DNA of 64,000 nucleotides, taken from assembly GCA_947646735.1 (NCBI GenBank), contig CANTFK010000962.1:146219-210218 (forward strand), read 5' to 3'. A program made the position numbers and the translations under genes. The notes under the pieces are model-generated. The model saw nothing but the letters and a program-made list of their open reading frames with translations, ran no database searches and had not been told where the DNA came from. The DNA comes from Peronospora farinosa (lineage: Eukaryota > Oomycota > Peronosporomycetes > Peronosporales > Peronosporaceae). Below, in pieces: positions 43,505 through 55,500 of the stretch (the stretch's first letter is position 1; every line of letters begins with the position of its first letter).

Positions 43505-44598
43505 TGTGGTGGAGTGGATTCTCAAACAACGTGAGAGAACCACAAACACACACAGCGCCGGACTGCCGACTTACGGAGGGGGTACCCCGATACCGTGTCG
43601 CGTCAACCTTGGGTCTCACCTTGTGTACCCGTCGGCTTGGCTGGTTTTGCTCCTCGGTTGACGCAGAAGACTTAAAGACTTGGTCTTTGTATAGGACTTG
43701 GACTTGGTGGTCCCCGAGTGGATATACTTCACTTGGGACCGGATTTCTTGGCCTCAATCGACTTAGTCGAGAGCGATGCACCTGGTACTATGTACCCCTT
43801 TGGTGGCTGACTGTTCTTGGTCCTTGGACCCCTTTGTGTTCTTCCCCGTAGGGAAACCGCTTCCTGTAGCGGGTCGTAGAGTGTTGACACTTACTTGACA
43901 CCTCAGGCCAACTATCCTGAGGTTCAACTTGCGTTGCTTGAGCCGTCTAACACCTGCTGGACGTCGGGGGGCCAAAGGGTATCCCTCCCGGAAGAGGTGA
44001 AGCGACGGAGAAGCTTAGGGGGGGCGCTTAAAGCTGCCACGTGTAATGCAAATTCGAGTGTGTTTATTTACCTTATACTTTGTATGCTTCTTCTTGCCTA
44101 ACCCTAACCCTTTGATCTGGATGGTGCCACGTGTCGACTCTTGGAGGAAGAACTGGCTTCTTGGTACCTGTACTTTCTGTAATCTTCGATATTCTGTGTA
44201 CCGATTCTGCACCCTCGGACATTAGGCCCCTGGGCCCCTGTACCCCTGGGCCCCTGTACCCCTGTACCCCTGGGCCTCTAAGCCCCTGGGCCTCTGGGCC
44301 TCTGGGCCTCTGGGCCCTTGTACCCCTGGGCCCCTGTACCCCTGGGCCCCTGTACCCCTGGGCTCTTGTACCCCTGGGCCCCTGGGCTCCTGGGTCCCCG
44401 GAACCTGTTTCCGGGACCTGGGGCCTGCGCTGACTCCGCACGTATGGGTCCTTATATTCTTAATACTGCGGAGCCTTGTGTGTGGTTGTAAATCCGCGAG
44501 GCCGGGTCGTGGTCACTCCCCCGGGGAAGTGACCAGAAGTTCTCTTGCTCTTCGTTCCATCTCCCTTAAACTCCAACTTTCCCTGGCACTTCACCATA
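43505..44598 (-). repeat. B2 5' LTR (1094 bp)
   Basis: Element sense starts TATGGTGAAGTGCC (one change from TGTGG) and ends CCACTCCACCACA at 43505. The CCTGGGCCCCTGTACC minisatellite (about 44225-44400) differs in unit order from the 3' LTR. Confidence 0.9.
43565..43636 (-). promoter_or_regulatory. Leader stem with palindromic loop, B2
   Basis: Outer stem GCCGAC/GTCGGC encloses an inner hairpin whose loop contains the perfect palindrome GGGGTACCCC (43579-43588). See also 28073-28144 and 48314-48380. A dimerisation or packaging role is inferred. Confidence 0.6.
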
Positions 44599-44602
44599 TC
44601 TG

Positions 44603-45007
44603 TGTTCACGAGAGTGGAGATTTATGTGCCGAGGATATCGACAAAAATTGGTCTGTTATTCCTGAGGTCACCCCATCCACGAACGAAGTTATGTATGAAG
44701 ACATCCAGATCCCAGACCCCGGTTATACCCCAAAGGAGGAGGTAGACCGCCTCCGCCAGATTATATGGAGAAAACGACATTTGCTGATGGGAAAAGGTAA
44801 CGCATTACCCCCGGCGGCTCGAGGAGCAGTGTGCGACATTGATGTTGGGAACGCACGGCCAATCGCCCAACGGGTACGGAAGGTGGCCCCTCAAAATAGG
44901 GAGAAGCTGGCAGACCTGATAAAAGGCCTCTTGTCATCCAAGATAATCCAGCATTCCACCTCCCCATGGGCCAGCCCAATTGTATTTATTGTTAAGAAAA
45001 ATGGGGT
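44603..45007 (+). pseudogene. pol: B1 pol, continued: start of RT domain
   Basis: Directly continues the frame cut at 32033: VHESGDLCAEDIDKNWSV, then the RT N-terminus (ARGAVCDIDVGNARPIAQRV, SPWASPIVFIVKKNG). It is cut at 45007 in the motif before DIRLCIDYR by the B3 LTR. The remainder of B1 is not in the window. Confidence 0.88.
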
Positions 45008-46092
45008 TGTGGTGAAGTGCCAGGGAAAGTTGGAGTTTAAGGGAGATGGAACGAAGAGCAAGAGAACTTCTGGTCACTTCCCCGAGGGAGTGACCACGAC
45101 CCGGCCTCGCGGATTTACAACCACACACCAGGCTCCGCAGTATTAAGAATATAAGGACCCATACGTGCGGAGTCAGCGCAGGCCCCAGGTCCCGGAAACA
45201 GGTTCCGGGGACCCAGGAGCCCAGGGGCCCAGGGGTACAAGAGCCCAGGGGTACAGGGGCCCAGGGGTACAGGGGCCCAGGGGTACAAGGGCCCAGAGGC
45301 CCAGAGGCCCAGAGGCCCAGGGGCTTAGAGGCCCAGGGGTACAGGGGCCCAGGGGTACAGGGGCCCAGGGGCCTAATGTCCGAGGGTGCAGAATCGGTAC
45401 ACAGAATATCGAAGATTACAGAAAGTACAGGTACCAAGAAGCCAGTTCTTCCTCCAAGAGTCGACACGTGGCACCATCCAGATCAAAGGGTTAGGGTTAG
45501 GCAAGAAGAAGCATACAAAGTATAAGGTAAATAAACACACTCGAATTTGCATTACACGTGGCAGCTTTAAGCGCCCCCCTAAGCTTCTCCGTCGCTTCAC
45601 CTCTTCCGGGCGGGATACTCTTTGGCCCCCCGACGTCCAGCAGGTGTTAGACGGCTCAAGCAACGCAAGTTGAACCTCAGGATAGTTGGCCTGAGGTGTC
45701 AAGTAAGTGTCAACACTCTACGACCCGCTACAGGAAGCGGTTTCCCTACGGGGAAGAACACAAAGGGGTCCAAGGACCAAGAACAGTCAGCCACCAAAGG
45801 GGTACATAGTACCAGGTGCATCGCTCTCGACTAAGTCGATTGAGGCCAAGAAATCCGGTCCCAAGTGAAGTATATCCACTCGGGGACCACCAAGTCCAAG
45901 TCCTATACAAAGACCAAGTCTTTAAGTCTTCTGCGTCAACCGAGGAGCAAGACCAGCCAAGCCGACGGGTACACATGGTGAGACCCAAGGTTGACGCGAC
46001 ACGGTATCGGGGTACCCCCTCCGTAAGTCGGCAGTCCGGAGCTGTGTGTGTTTGTGGTTCTCTCACGTTGTTTGAGAATCCACTCCACCACA
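45008..46092 (+). repeat. B3 5' LTR (1085 bp)
   Basis: TGTGGTGAAGTGCC...CCACTCCACCACA, very similar to the B2 5' LTR, with the CCCAGGGGTACAGGGGCC minisatellite (about 45205-45375). Inserted in B1 pol after AATGGGGT. Confidence 0.9.
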
Positions 46093-47190
46093 ATGGTGCG
46101 CGTGCCCGGATCTTCGGGAGACGCGGGATTTCACCGTGAGTCCCACGAAGAAGAAAAGATAACGGTCAAGACAGACCAAGGGACGACCAAGACACTGGAA
46201 ACCGGATCGCCAGTGATCAAGAAGGAAGAAGGATCGGAGGACCTGCAGAGCCCGGGAAGGAGCTCTTCTATTGAGGTCAAGGTGGAATATGAAGAAAAAC
46301 CACAAAATCCTCCCCCTTATGTCTTCGTGGAAGAAGACAATATGGGCCATAATAAATATTATGGTCCAGGGGTCCCAAGTTTGACAGCGAAAGCTAAAAA
46401 ACAAGGGACCCCGAAGCAAGTCTCCCAACCTACCACTCAAGAGCCAAAGGTGCCCAAGAACAAGCAAAAGAAGCAGAAGCATACCAAGTTGAAGGCACCG
46501 AGAGGCGGAGACACGACGGACGAGTCGGGAGAGAGCCAAGGCGTGGCTAGTAAGGACTGGACAGAAGAAGATTATAAAGAAGTCTACCATCGGAATAAAT
46601 TGAAGAAGCTTCTCCGAAAGGACCCGGTGATGAAGGCGCTCAAGGTCAAGCTTATGGACCAGGTCCACGGTCCGATAACGGCTCTTCCCACCACGACCAC
46701 AGACCTGGAGGTCCTCAAGGCCGTAATGAATCTGCTACATGAAGCTGGGATGGATGCTGGGAACTTTACCTCTAAGACCCTCTTCGATATCGGGTTCGAG
46801 ACCTTGAAGAAGACCTTAGTGACCCTGCATGGTCACCTCAAGACGTTAGTGGGGGAGTTCCCCCCGAAGGAAGTACCCCGTCAAGATGGAGGAGTAGTGG
46901 ATCCTGGTGTGGGCTCTCCTGCTGCGTCACTCGGTGAATTGTCACCAAGGTCTCAATATGAATCGGCCACCTCATCTATGATGTCGGCCTGATAGATACG
47001 GTGGACCGAATGCAACTGGGTCCAGCTGGTGCAGCGTTGTTAGAAGCACGAATTTGCGAAGCTGGCCATGTGGACACGGCAACCCCATGGGTCCAGCGCC
47101 AAACACAGGAGGAGACGGAAGCCCGGTGCAAAGTGGAGCCAAAGTTGATGGGGACAAAGACGGATCAGGAAGCAAAGACCGAGTCAGTTT
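46093..47190 (+). pseudogene. gag: B3 gag, 5' part, cut by A1
   Basis: Closely matches B2 Gag residues 1-about 395. A one-base deletion near 46988 gives MSA-stop and the frame continues from 47001. It ends at 47190 where the A1 LTR begins. The rest of B3 is not seen on the other side of A1. Confidence 0.88.
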
Positions 47191-47617
47191 TGTGGCGAAG
47201 TGAAAGAGTGAATTTCGCCAAGTGTGATCGCATATTTTCGGTTAAGTCCGAAATGGCCAATATTAATGAGTCGCGATCTCGTGGCCAATATTGATGAGTC
47301 GCGATCTCGCAGAAAGGTTTCAAGACGATGTCAAATAGAATGGAAAACAGTGAATGGAGTAGTTTGAACTTCTATGTGGGGTCAAATATGGCCTAGAAAC
47401 TACGCTATTGCGATCTCCAGTATTTCCGATGGCGATCCGCGTGAACGCGGTCGCTAAGGAGGAAGATGGGTACATCCAAGCATGTGGAGGACGGTCTGGT
47501 GTGGATCACGTCGCTATGGAGGACTGGAATGGTGGATATGAAATGTCACATTGATGAACTATCTCACATGACCTGAGAAACGGTGAAGAAGACAAGTCGG
47601 GATCCGGCGGATCGCGA

Positions 47618-47742
47618 TCCGATATTAATTATTTAGTACCGCGATCTGGTACTAATTATTTAGTACCGCGATCTGGTACTAATTATTTAGTACCGCGATC
47701 TGGTACTAATTATTTAGTACCGCGATCTGGTACTAAAATGGT
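47618..47742. repeat. 27-bp repeat in A1 LTR U3
   Basis: Units ATTAATTATTTAGTACCGCG followed by ATCTGGT. The copy number differs between the two LTRs (five against two), so it changed after insertion or the LTRs are of different origin. Confidence 0.85.
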
Positions 47743-48313
47743 ATTATATCCGAGCGAGGTAGCGATCCAGATCGCGGCGATATTGGAGTGGACCACATTA
47801 CAAGATCTGATTTTTTCCGAAAGGGCGATACGTGGCAACAGATCCTGAGCTACAGATAGTCAAGATCATAGGTTTTGGTATTTGATTGGTTAACATTAAC
47901 AGAGTTCAATTTGCTTCTAAGTACACGTGTCGACTTCTCTTCCGGGCTGGATTCTTTGGCCTCCCGACGTCTCAAGGAAGTCTACCTACTACGCAAGTCA
48001 TATCCCTGGATTGTTTGGCCAGGGATTGCAAGAATTCTCAACAAAACAAATCAAGCTGCGATTGGACGCAGAGGACTAAGAAGTTCAGATACAAGATCGC
48101 GAGACGGCTCAAGTGGTCAGAAGGCAAGCGGATCAAGTATCTACATTTTTGGACAAGGCGATCTCAAGGGAGATCAGGGCGACTCAAACAGAGCACCCCA
48201 AGAACAACTGCGATCGTGTGAGGAATTCCACGCGATCGCCCCCCCCCACCTATCCCTAACACAATCAAGTTCAACATCGACTCAAGTCTACCGAGAAGAG
48301 AGCAACCCGCCCT

Positions 48314-48380
48314 ACCGACGGGTACACAAGGTGAGGAAGGCTATACACACGGAATCGGGGTACCCCCTCCGTTAGTCGGT
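48314..48380 (+). promoter_or_regulatory. Leader stem with palindromic loop, A1
   Basis: Outer stem ACCGAC (48314-48319) with GTCGGT (48375-48380); inner stem ACGGA (48349-48353) with TCCGT (48368-48372); the loop holds GGGGTACCCC (48357-48366). In family B the first outer pair is G-C instead of A-U, a compensatory change. A donor-like AAG/GTGAG lies between the stems. Confidence 0.6.
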
Positions 48381-48443
48381 CGTCCGGGCGCCAGTGGAGA
48401 GTTGGGGTCGCATCAGCAGTTTTGCGAATCTCACTCCACCACA

Positions 48444-50734
48444 ATGGTGGGCGTGCCCGGATCTTCTGGTGACTCGGGATTTCACCGTGAGTCCCTTAGA
48501 GAAGGTGTAAAGGTCAAAATTGAACCTGGGATTGAAGCGTCAGCGGCAAAGGGATCACCGCAGACGTGTGAAGAAAAAAGATCCCCGGAGCATCAGCGTT
48601 TTGGGAGGGGCGCAGATGAAAAGAAAACCAAGGAGGAAGATCAAGAGATTGATCTGGAAGAAAAACCTCTACCCCCTGCCCAGGTCCTTTCGAGGACCCC
48701 TGCGGATCGCGTTGCAAAACGCGATCCGCTGGATAAAAATTCTACGGTTAAAACCGAAGGAAATTTATCCAAAACCACTCCGAATTCGAGAAGAAGAAGA
48801 AGAATTCGAAGCCATCTCGAGTGAAGATGAAGGCGCCTGAGTCGGATCATGATGATACCGACGTGAAGCCAGCGCATGAGGAAGACAAGGCGAAAGGATG
48901 GCAACTGGATCAGCTGGAATGGTGTTTTCATTGGAAGGCGCTTAAAGATCTGTTGTCAAGCGATCCCGTTCTAAAGATTTTGAAACCGAAGTTGATTGGA
49001 TCGCTACGAGGACCAATTTCAGCTCCCATTCCGACACCGAACCAGTTGGAAGCGATCCGTCGGCTTATGGAGTTGCTCCAGAACGCTGGATTCACCGCTG
49101 GAGCTTTTGACGCGCAGGTGCTGTTGGAATGCGATCATGATCGGGTGATCCAAGCAGGGCGATCTCTGTTTTCGAAGCTAGTTCCTCTAACTGGAGAGCG
49201 CGATCCGGTGGATCAGACGATCCAGCCGATTGCAGATATACCAAAAGGATATCATACGGGATCTTCGCAATATATGTCAGCGGAATCCGAAGGGGAGTCG
49301 GACGACTCGATTAATATGCAGCGAATGTCACTTGGACCGGCTGGTGCAGCGCATATTCGCGAGCGACTGGCACCGATTAAGGCCAGAGAACAATCGACGA
49401 CGGCACTCACAGCTGAAGACATGAACGTGAATGGATCAGGTCAAATGCAATCTTATTTTGAAGCTGCCATGAGAAAGTACGAGCAGGATCAAGCTCGCAT
49501 GACCGCCAGTCGATCCGCGATCCCTACAAACACCCCAAAAGTTTGCATTTCGGATGTGGATATGGAATCGGCCGGATCGCGTCAATCGCGATCCAATAAT
49601 TACGATCCAGACGATTTGGGTCTGGAGGATCTAAGACGGCCACAAGTCGCAAGTGCAGGCGCTGTACCTGATGGTGGACTTGTCACGCAGCGGATTCGAA
49701 TGTCTGCGATCGCAGATCTGAAAGAATTTACAGGACGGGACAAGGATGAAGATCGAGCGAGAAGTTGGGTCAACAAGGCCAAGTCGGCGTTCTTACGCGA
49801 CCAAGCCCCGGATGATGAAAAATGTCTAGTATTTGGTGATTTACTTACGGGGCCGGCACGAAATTGGTATAGCCAGTTAAGTCGATCCACCCGGAATTCA
49901 TGGAAGTCGTTGTTGGAGACCTTCATGATCCAGTATTGTGGATATGGTATGTCGGTCGGGAGACAATACTACCATGCGAAGAAGCGATCCGATGAAACTC
50001 CATTGGAATATTTGTATCGACTGAATGTGGCCGCGATCCGAGCAAAAATCCCCATTCGGGAAGGATCGCCCTCAATTCGCCGAGAACATGTGGAACATTT
50101 TATTGGTACACTTGACGATCGCGATCTGGCTAAGCAGTTGACGTTGTTACGCCTTGGAGACACCGATGATATGGAAGAAACTCTGCGAACATATCAACGC
50201 ATGGAGGGAAGACAGTATCCGAGTGCAATGGGATCGAGCAAATTTCGTCAGCGATCTGCGTCGGCATCCACTCCGGCACCCTCGAAACCAACTCGTGCTG
50301 TGAGAGCGATTCGTCTGGAAGGCAGTAGCAGTGAGTCAGACTCGGATATTAGTGGATCAGACGCCGAAATAGATCGACGCAACTTATGTGTGGAAGTACC
50401 AGATCGCGTGAAGAAATATAGTGATCAACGCGCGGGATCAGACCATTTGGATCAAGATCGCGGTCCAGATCGCGTGGTGAATCAGAAGGCTTGTACCCAT
50501 TGTGGGTCGAAGAAACACGATGATCGTGGATGCTGGAAGAGACTAACGTGTCAGAAGTGTGGTCGTAAGGGACATCCGTCGGACAAGTGTTTTTACACCT
50601 GTGCTGCCTGCGGAGATATCCATGAGCATGGAAAATGTCGAATGGAAGAATTCTACAACATGATACGCAAGTGGTATGTCCCAACCAAGCATGCTGGAAT
50701 GCTTCCGCCGAAGGCTGAAGAAATGTTAAACTAG
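48444..50734 (+). pseudogene. gag: A1 gag with one frame break
   Basis: The ATG abuts the LTR. The first frame runs 126 codons to 48824. The remaining 637 codons (48821-50734) are in another frame. The switch falls at or before the AGAAGAAGAAGAAG run near 48790, so a slippage indel (real or assembly) is likely. The second frame contains a helical region (WCFHWKALKDLL...), the capsid-like domain at about 49690-50060 (DLKEFTGRDKDEDRARSW, QYYHAKKRSDETPLEYLY) and Cys/His knuckles at about 50490-50640 (CTHCGSKKHDDRGC, CQKCGRKGHPSDKC, CAACGDIHEHGKC). It ends EEMLN-stop inside the frameshift signal. Homologous to B2 Gag throughout but clearly diverged. Confidence 0.88.
48445..48462 (+). other. Primer-binding site, A1
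   Basis: TGGTGGGCGTGCCCGGAT begins one base after the LTR and overlaps gag codons 1-7 (MVGVPGS). It would pair with a tRNA ending ATCCGGGCACGCCCACCA. The tRNA is not identified. Confidence 0.6.
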
Positions 50735-50765
50735 GACGCTCGCCAGGTTGGAATCTGGTACGAGC
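50725..50765 (+). promoter_or_regulatory. -1 ribosomal frameshift signal, A1
   Basis: Heptamer G TTA AAC (50725-50731) in the gag frame, TAG stop (50732-50734), 6-nt spacer counted from the heptamer, hairpin GCTCG-CCAG (50738-50746), 8-nt loop, CTGG, TA, CGAGC (50761-50765). The -1 frame continues VKLGRSPGWNLVRAERS into protease. G UUA AAC is a known slippery heptamer type. Confidence 0.8.
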
Positions 50766-52558
50766 CGAGCGTTCTAGGCTCTGCATTTATGCATTTGTGG
50801 AAAGAAGATCGACTGATCAAGGTGTTAACGCTTGGATCGACCCGAATAATACATGTGAAGATTCAAAATTTCTGCGTTCAATATCAAGCGTCGTAAGAGT
50901 TGATGAATATGCCCGATCGCCTGCGAAAATGGAGCTCGACTTAGCACCAGGTGAATCACGGGGATATTGGAAATATCATACCCCAGGAAAATGGTTCAAG
51001 CAAGCCAAGGCAACGGGCAAGATCAACAATGAAAAGGCGACTATGTTGTTTGATTCTGGAGCCGAAGTCTCAATCGTCGACACCACCTTTGCTCGTAAGG
51101 TAGGATGTGTTTCATTGACGAGAGTCAGAGGCAAGAATGTGTTGGAATTGGTGAGAACATATACCTGACGGACGGTCGTACAAGAATCAAGATCACGCTG
51201 AATGGATCGCTAGTCTATTATTTTGATGCTTGGGTAGGAGATCAAGTAGGTCAAGACGCGATCCTAGGAATGGATTTTATGGTCCCAGCTGGAATACGCC
51301 TGGATTTAGCAGATGGAACACTTTGTTTGCCTGATGAGGTCAGGATACTTCTGAATGGACGAAGACCCCCTTACCGGGCGACCATACAAGCGATCACAAT
51401 TCCAGATCAATATGTGGTGATTCCCGTGGGCAAATCGACCGAAGTGAAGATCGGAGTTAGTCCTCCTAAAGCCAAGATCTGGGTGAGGCGCGATCCGAAG
51501 TGGGTACCTACAGTAACTACGGGACCAGGTCAGATCAAGTATCTACAGCTGACTAATATCGGCGATCAAGAAGTGATTTTAAGTCATGGATCGCCATTAG
51601 GTTGGTGGATGGTTGCTGATATGATACCTCGGTCCCCAGGATATGTCTCGGTGGGATCGCGTCGGTATAACGAATGGCAGACATTAGCGTTCGAAGCGAC
51701 AACGGATCGAGAAGAAGAACTACTGGAGGAATATACCGGACCGCTAGTGGACCATCCTTCGTACCCTACGCCGAAGAGGATCTTAACACGCTCAAAAAAG
51801 GAAGCAGAAGAAAGGACTACGGAAACAGTGAAACCCACGACACGATCCAATGATGAATGCGATGCGATAAGAGGAATCGGTGGCAACAATGTAGAAGATC
51901 GGGTGATCGAAGATGAAAGCGAGCAAGTAGCGCAATCTCCATGGGTAATCAATGCGATCAGAGGGATGTCAAATGTCGATCACGTGAAAGGGCCGTGGGG
52001 TGAAGATAATTACACTCACAATAACTATACACCGAAATGTATGGAGCGCGATCCGACATTTGAGGACTGCGATCTGGCTGATCTGGCAATCAATGACCGC
52101 GATCTGGCCGATCTGGTAATTAATAACCGCGATCTGGCCGATCTGGATCGCGATAACCCCGATCCGACAATTGAGGACTGCGATCTGGCCGATCTGGATC
52201 GCGATGACCGCGATCTGGCCGATATGGTAATTAATAACCGCGATCTGGCCGATCTGGATCGCGATAACTTCGATCCGACAATTGAGGACTGCGATCTGGC
52301 CGATCTGGATCGCGATGACCGCGATCTGGCCGATATGGTAATTAATAACCGCGATCTGGCCGATCTGGATCGCGATAACCCCGATCCGACAATTGAGGAC
52401 TGCGATCTGGCTGATCTGGATCGCGATGACCGCGATCTGGCCGATATGGTAATTAATAACCGCGATCTGGCGATCTGGATCGCGATCTGCGAGAACAAGA
52501 GCAAGCTAGTGATACGACGATTATCAACGACGAATTTATTCTAGCCGGAGGAAGTGTA
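50726..52558 (+). pseudogene. pol: A1 protease and linker, two frame breaks
   Basis: The frame entered by the -1 shift gives the protease N-half with MLFDSGAEVSIVD (about 51040-51080). An extra TT in GTGTTTCATT (near 51110) relative to the copy at 26273-27106 shifts the frame; the continuation (51105-52544) holds AILGMDFMVPAGIRLDLADG. The linker ends in 111-bp coding repeats. One missing C in the last repeat (near 52470) shifts the frame again, just before the 1357-codon RT frame at 52562. With these two indels aside, protease to chromodomain is one frame. Confidence 0.85.
52068..52490. repeat. In-frame 111-bp (37-residue) repeat in pol linker
   Basis: About three and a half copies of units containing DLADLDRDNPDPTIEDC and DLADMVINNRDLADL. 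The DNA is built of GCGATCTGGCCGATCTGGATC, the same GCGATC vocabulary as the LTR arrays of family A. Family B has a different linker. Confidence 0.9.
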
Positions 52559-52561
52559 AAG

Positions 52562-55500
52562 ATGAAGCCTGAAGACTCGATGTATTATCACGAGAGTGGT
52601 GAATTGTATGCCGAATATGTGGATCAGCATATGGCTGTCTTGCCTGAGATTGTGTCATCCACCGAAGAAGTTACGATTGATGATATCCAAGTGGGCGATC
52701 CGGGAGTTCCTTTAACCAAGGACCAAGAAGGTTTACGGCAATTGATTTGGGCGAACCGACACTTACTCATCGGCAAAGGAAACGCGCTTCCTCCTGCAGC
52801 TCGAGGAGCAGTATGTGATATCGATGTTGGCGGAGCACACCCGATCGCACAGCGAGTACGACCGGTCGCTCCCAAATTTCGCGAGAAGTTAGCTGACTTG
52901 ATCAAAGGATTACTATCAGCCAGGATTATCCAGCCGTCGACATCACCATGGGCTTCGCCGATTGTGGTAATCATAAAAAAGAATGGTGTTGACATTCGGT
53001 TATGCATTGACTATCGGCGGGTGAATCAGCTCACGAGATTGATGGTGTATCCTATGCCGCTGATTAGCGAGTTATTGCAAGATATGGATAAGGCTATGTG
53101 GTATTGTTCGTTGGATATGGCCAGTGGATTTTGGGTCGTGGAAATGACCGAGCGAGCAAGGATGATTTCTGCTTTTATCACGCCGTCAGGCCTGTTCGAG
53201 TGGTTACGAATGCCGTTTGGGCTAAAAAACGCTCCGCAGATTTACCAACGTCTAATTGATAATGCACTATATGGATACCTCAAGATCGGTACGGATCCAA
53301 ACGCAATTGCCACAGGATCACTCGACTCCGCTGATACGGTAACGGGATCGCCAAAGCTGGTTGATGTATTCACAGAAGGCAAACCGGATACTAGCCAGAA
53401 GCCATCTGTGCTTGGCCGAAGGTCATATATTGATGACATACTAATTCCAGCAACATCGTGGGCCTCCTTATATGATAAGGTAAAGCGATTGTTAGAAGTA
53501 TGCAACGAATGGAATTTGTCGATCAGTCTCGCTAAAAGTTTTTGGGGACGACGTAAGGTGGACTACCTGGGTCATCAAGTCTCACTGGCAGGAATCGAAG
53601 CTAATCCAAAGGATTTGGGATCGCTGGTGAATATTCCGTTCCCAAAAACGTTGCGATCGATGCAATCGTTTCTGGGAAGCTTGAATTACTATAGTCGATT
53701 TGTCGAAGACTTTGCGATTTATGCGTCAGTGCTATATGAATTAAGGGAAGCAGATTTCCATGAAATCCGCTGTTCTGACAAGATGAATGCATTGGATTCG
53801 ACTGTCGCAACCAGGAATGATTCAGATCAAAAGTTCGATATTGGGGACGATCCAGATCCAGAAGGACGGACTCGATGGGAAAAAGCGATGATCGCATTTA
53901 CCATGTTGAAAGCCAAGATCGCTAATACCCCGATCCTCAGACACTTCGATCCAGATCGGCCTCCGGTAATTGTCGTATATGCGAGTAAATGGGCCGTTTC
54001 AGCAGCTTTATTGCAGGAGTATGATGGTATATATTGGCCAGTTACTTTTACAAGCCGAACGCTGAAGCCTAATGAAATCAATTACGGAATGGTCGAGAAG
54101 GAGATACTAGCATTACTTCGGATTTTGGATATATGTTATTGCATGCTAGTCTCGCGAGAGATTAAAGTTCTTACGCGTTTCTCGACGATGGCCTGGTTGG
54201 TGCAATCCTCCGGTCTCAATGGCAGGCTAGGTAGGTGGGCCGCATTATTATCGACTTGGACTTTGGAGATCAAGAAATGTGAAAAGGGCGAAGATGAAAT
54301 GCTTGGTGCCCTGGCTGCAAGTGTGACTCCCCGTGAAGAAGTCGACGAAGTGTTGATTGCGATCGCTCCCCGGAAACAGCCAAGGCAAACTCTAAGTATG
54401 CCACCGCCTACGGTGGAAGAAGATGAAAGTCTCTTAGTCGTCAGTTTCGATGGATCGGCACGAACCAAGCGAAAGGGTGGATCATACAGTGCGATAATAT
54501 GGAAACTTCCTGAGTGGACTATTGTGGCTGCTGCATCGGAATATGCAACGGACTTAACAGTGAACGAAGCCGAATATCGGGGTTTACTATTAGGCTTTGA
54601 TCTGTTGGAGAATCAAACTAGGGGACGCGTTATTATTTGTGGCGACTCCAACCTAGTGATTCGACAGATGCGGGGTGAAATCGATTGCAAGGCTCCTGGA
54701 CTGCAGTTGTTGCGACAGAAAGCAATGGAGAAGCTTCGATCATGGCCGATCCATGAGTTCTTACACATGAAACGCGACTGGAACCAAAGTGCAGATCGAC
54801 TGGCGAGTACTGCTTTACAGAAGGAACAAGGTGTGGTCATCACTTCGGAAGGAGATCGCCAAGATCTCATTACTCTTAATAGACTGGATGAGTTGTTGAA
54901 GTCGAAGCAGACCGAATCGGTGGTTAAAGTGGCTGCGATTACCAGAGCAACCCGGAGAAGACGTCAACCACCCGAGATCTTGCAAGAAGAATTTGTGCAG
55001 CAAATGCGAAGTGAACGTATACGACAAGCTCAAGATGAGGAATGTTGGATCGCTAACCTAAAGATTTTTCTGATTGGTGATATAGCGAATCTCAGTATGG
55101 AAGAAGCGAAGTCATGCGCCAAGATTGCAAGTGATTATGAGGTGGATGAAAGCGATATTCTATATTTTTGCCCGGGAGCTGTGAAAAATTCGGACGATCT
55201 CGATGGAATTGCTCGTTTGGTGGTGCCAGAAACTCTTCAGCAAGATTTTCTACACCACTACCATGCCAGTTTGGAAGGAGGGCACCAGGGAATCGGTAGG
55301 ACGTATCAACGGATCCGATCTCGTTTTCATTGGAGAGGCCTGTATCGCAGTGTACAACGATATGTGAGCGAATGCACTGACTGCGAGACTGGAAAAGGAC
55401 GTCCGGTTATTAATGGAGAGTCTCCGGGAAATTTACAAGCTACTTATCCGTTCCAGATTATTGCCATGGATCATATTCCGTCGCTGCCTAGATCTTTCAA

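Larger units (their letters stand above)
32034..44598 (-). mobile_element. B2: complete family-B Ty3/Gypsy element, 12.6 kb
   Basis: LTRs 43505-44598 (5' in element sense, 1094 bp) and 32034-33113 (3', 1080 bp) flank gag, protease, pol with chromodomain and an antisense accessory gene. Flanked by the 4-bp duplication TCTG (32030-32033 and 44599-44602); removing it rejoins the B1 pol frame perfectly. PBS directly after the 5' LTR, purine tract GCAGGGGACAGC before the 3' LTR. Gag (827 aa) and accessory protein (736 aa after splicing) are intact; pol has six in-frame stops and one frameshift. Confidence 0.95.
47191..48443 (+). repeat. A1 5' LTR (1253 bp)
   Basis: TGTGGCGAAGTG...CACTCCACCACA; the ends are inverted repeats at 10 of 12 positions. 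It has five 27-bp units of TTTAGTACCGCGATCTGGTAC type (about 47618-47740), where the 3' LTR has two. Much shorter than the 3.5-kb family-A solo LTR because the U3 array is small. Confidence 0.93.

Noticed and set aside
50732..50790. Hairpin after gag as a transcription terminator or tRNA-like gene
   Set aside because: It lies inside an overlapping open protease frame and has no T-run or tRNA cloverleaf; the frameshift explanation fits better.
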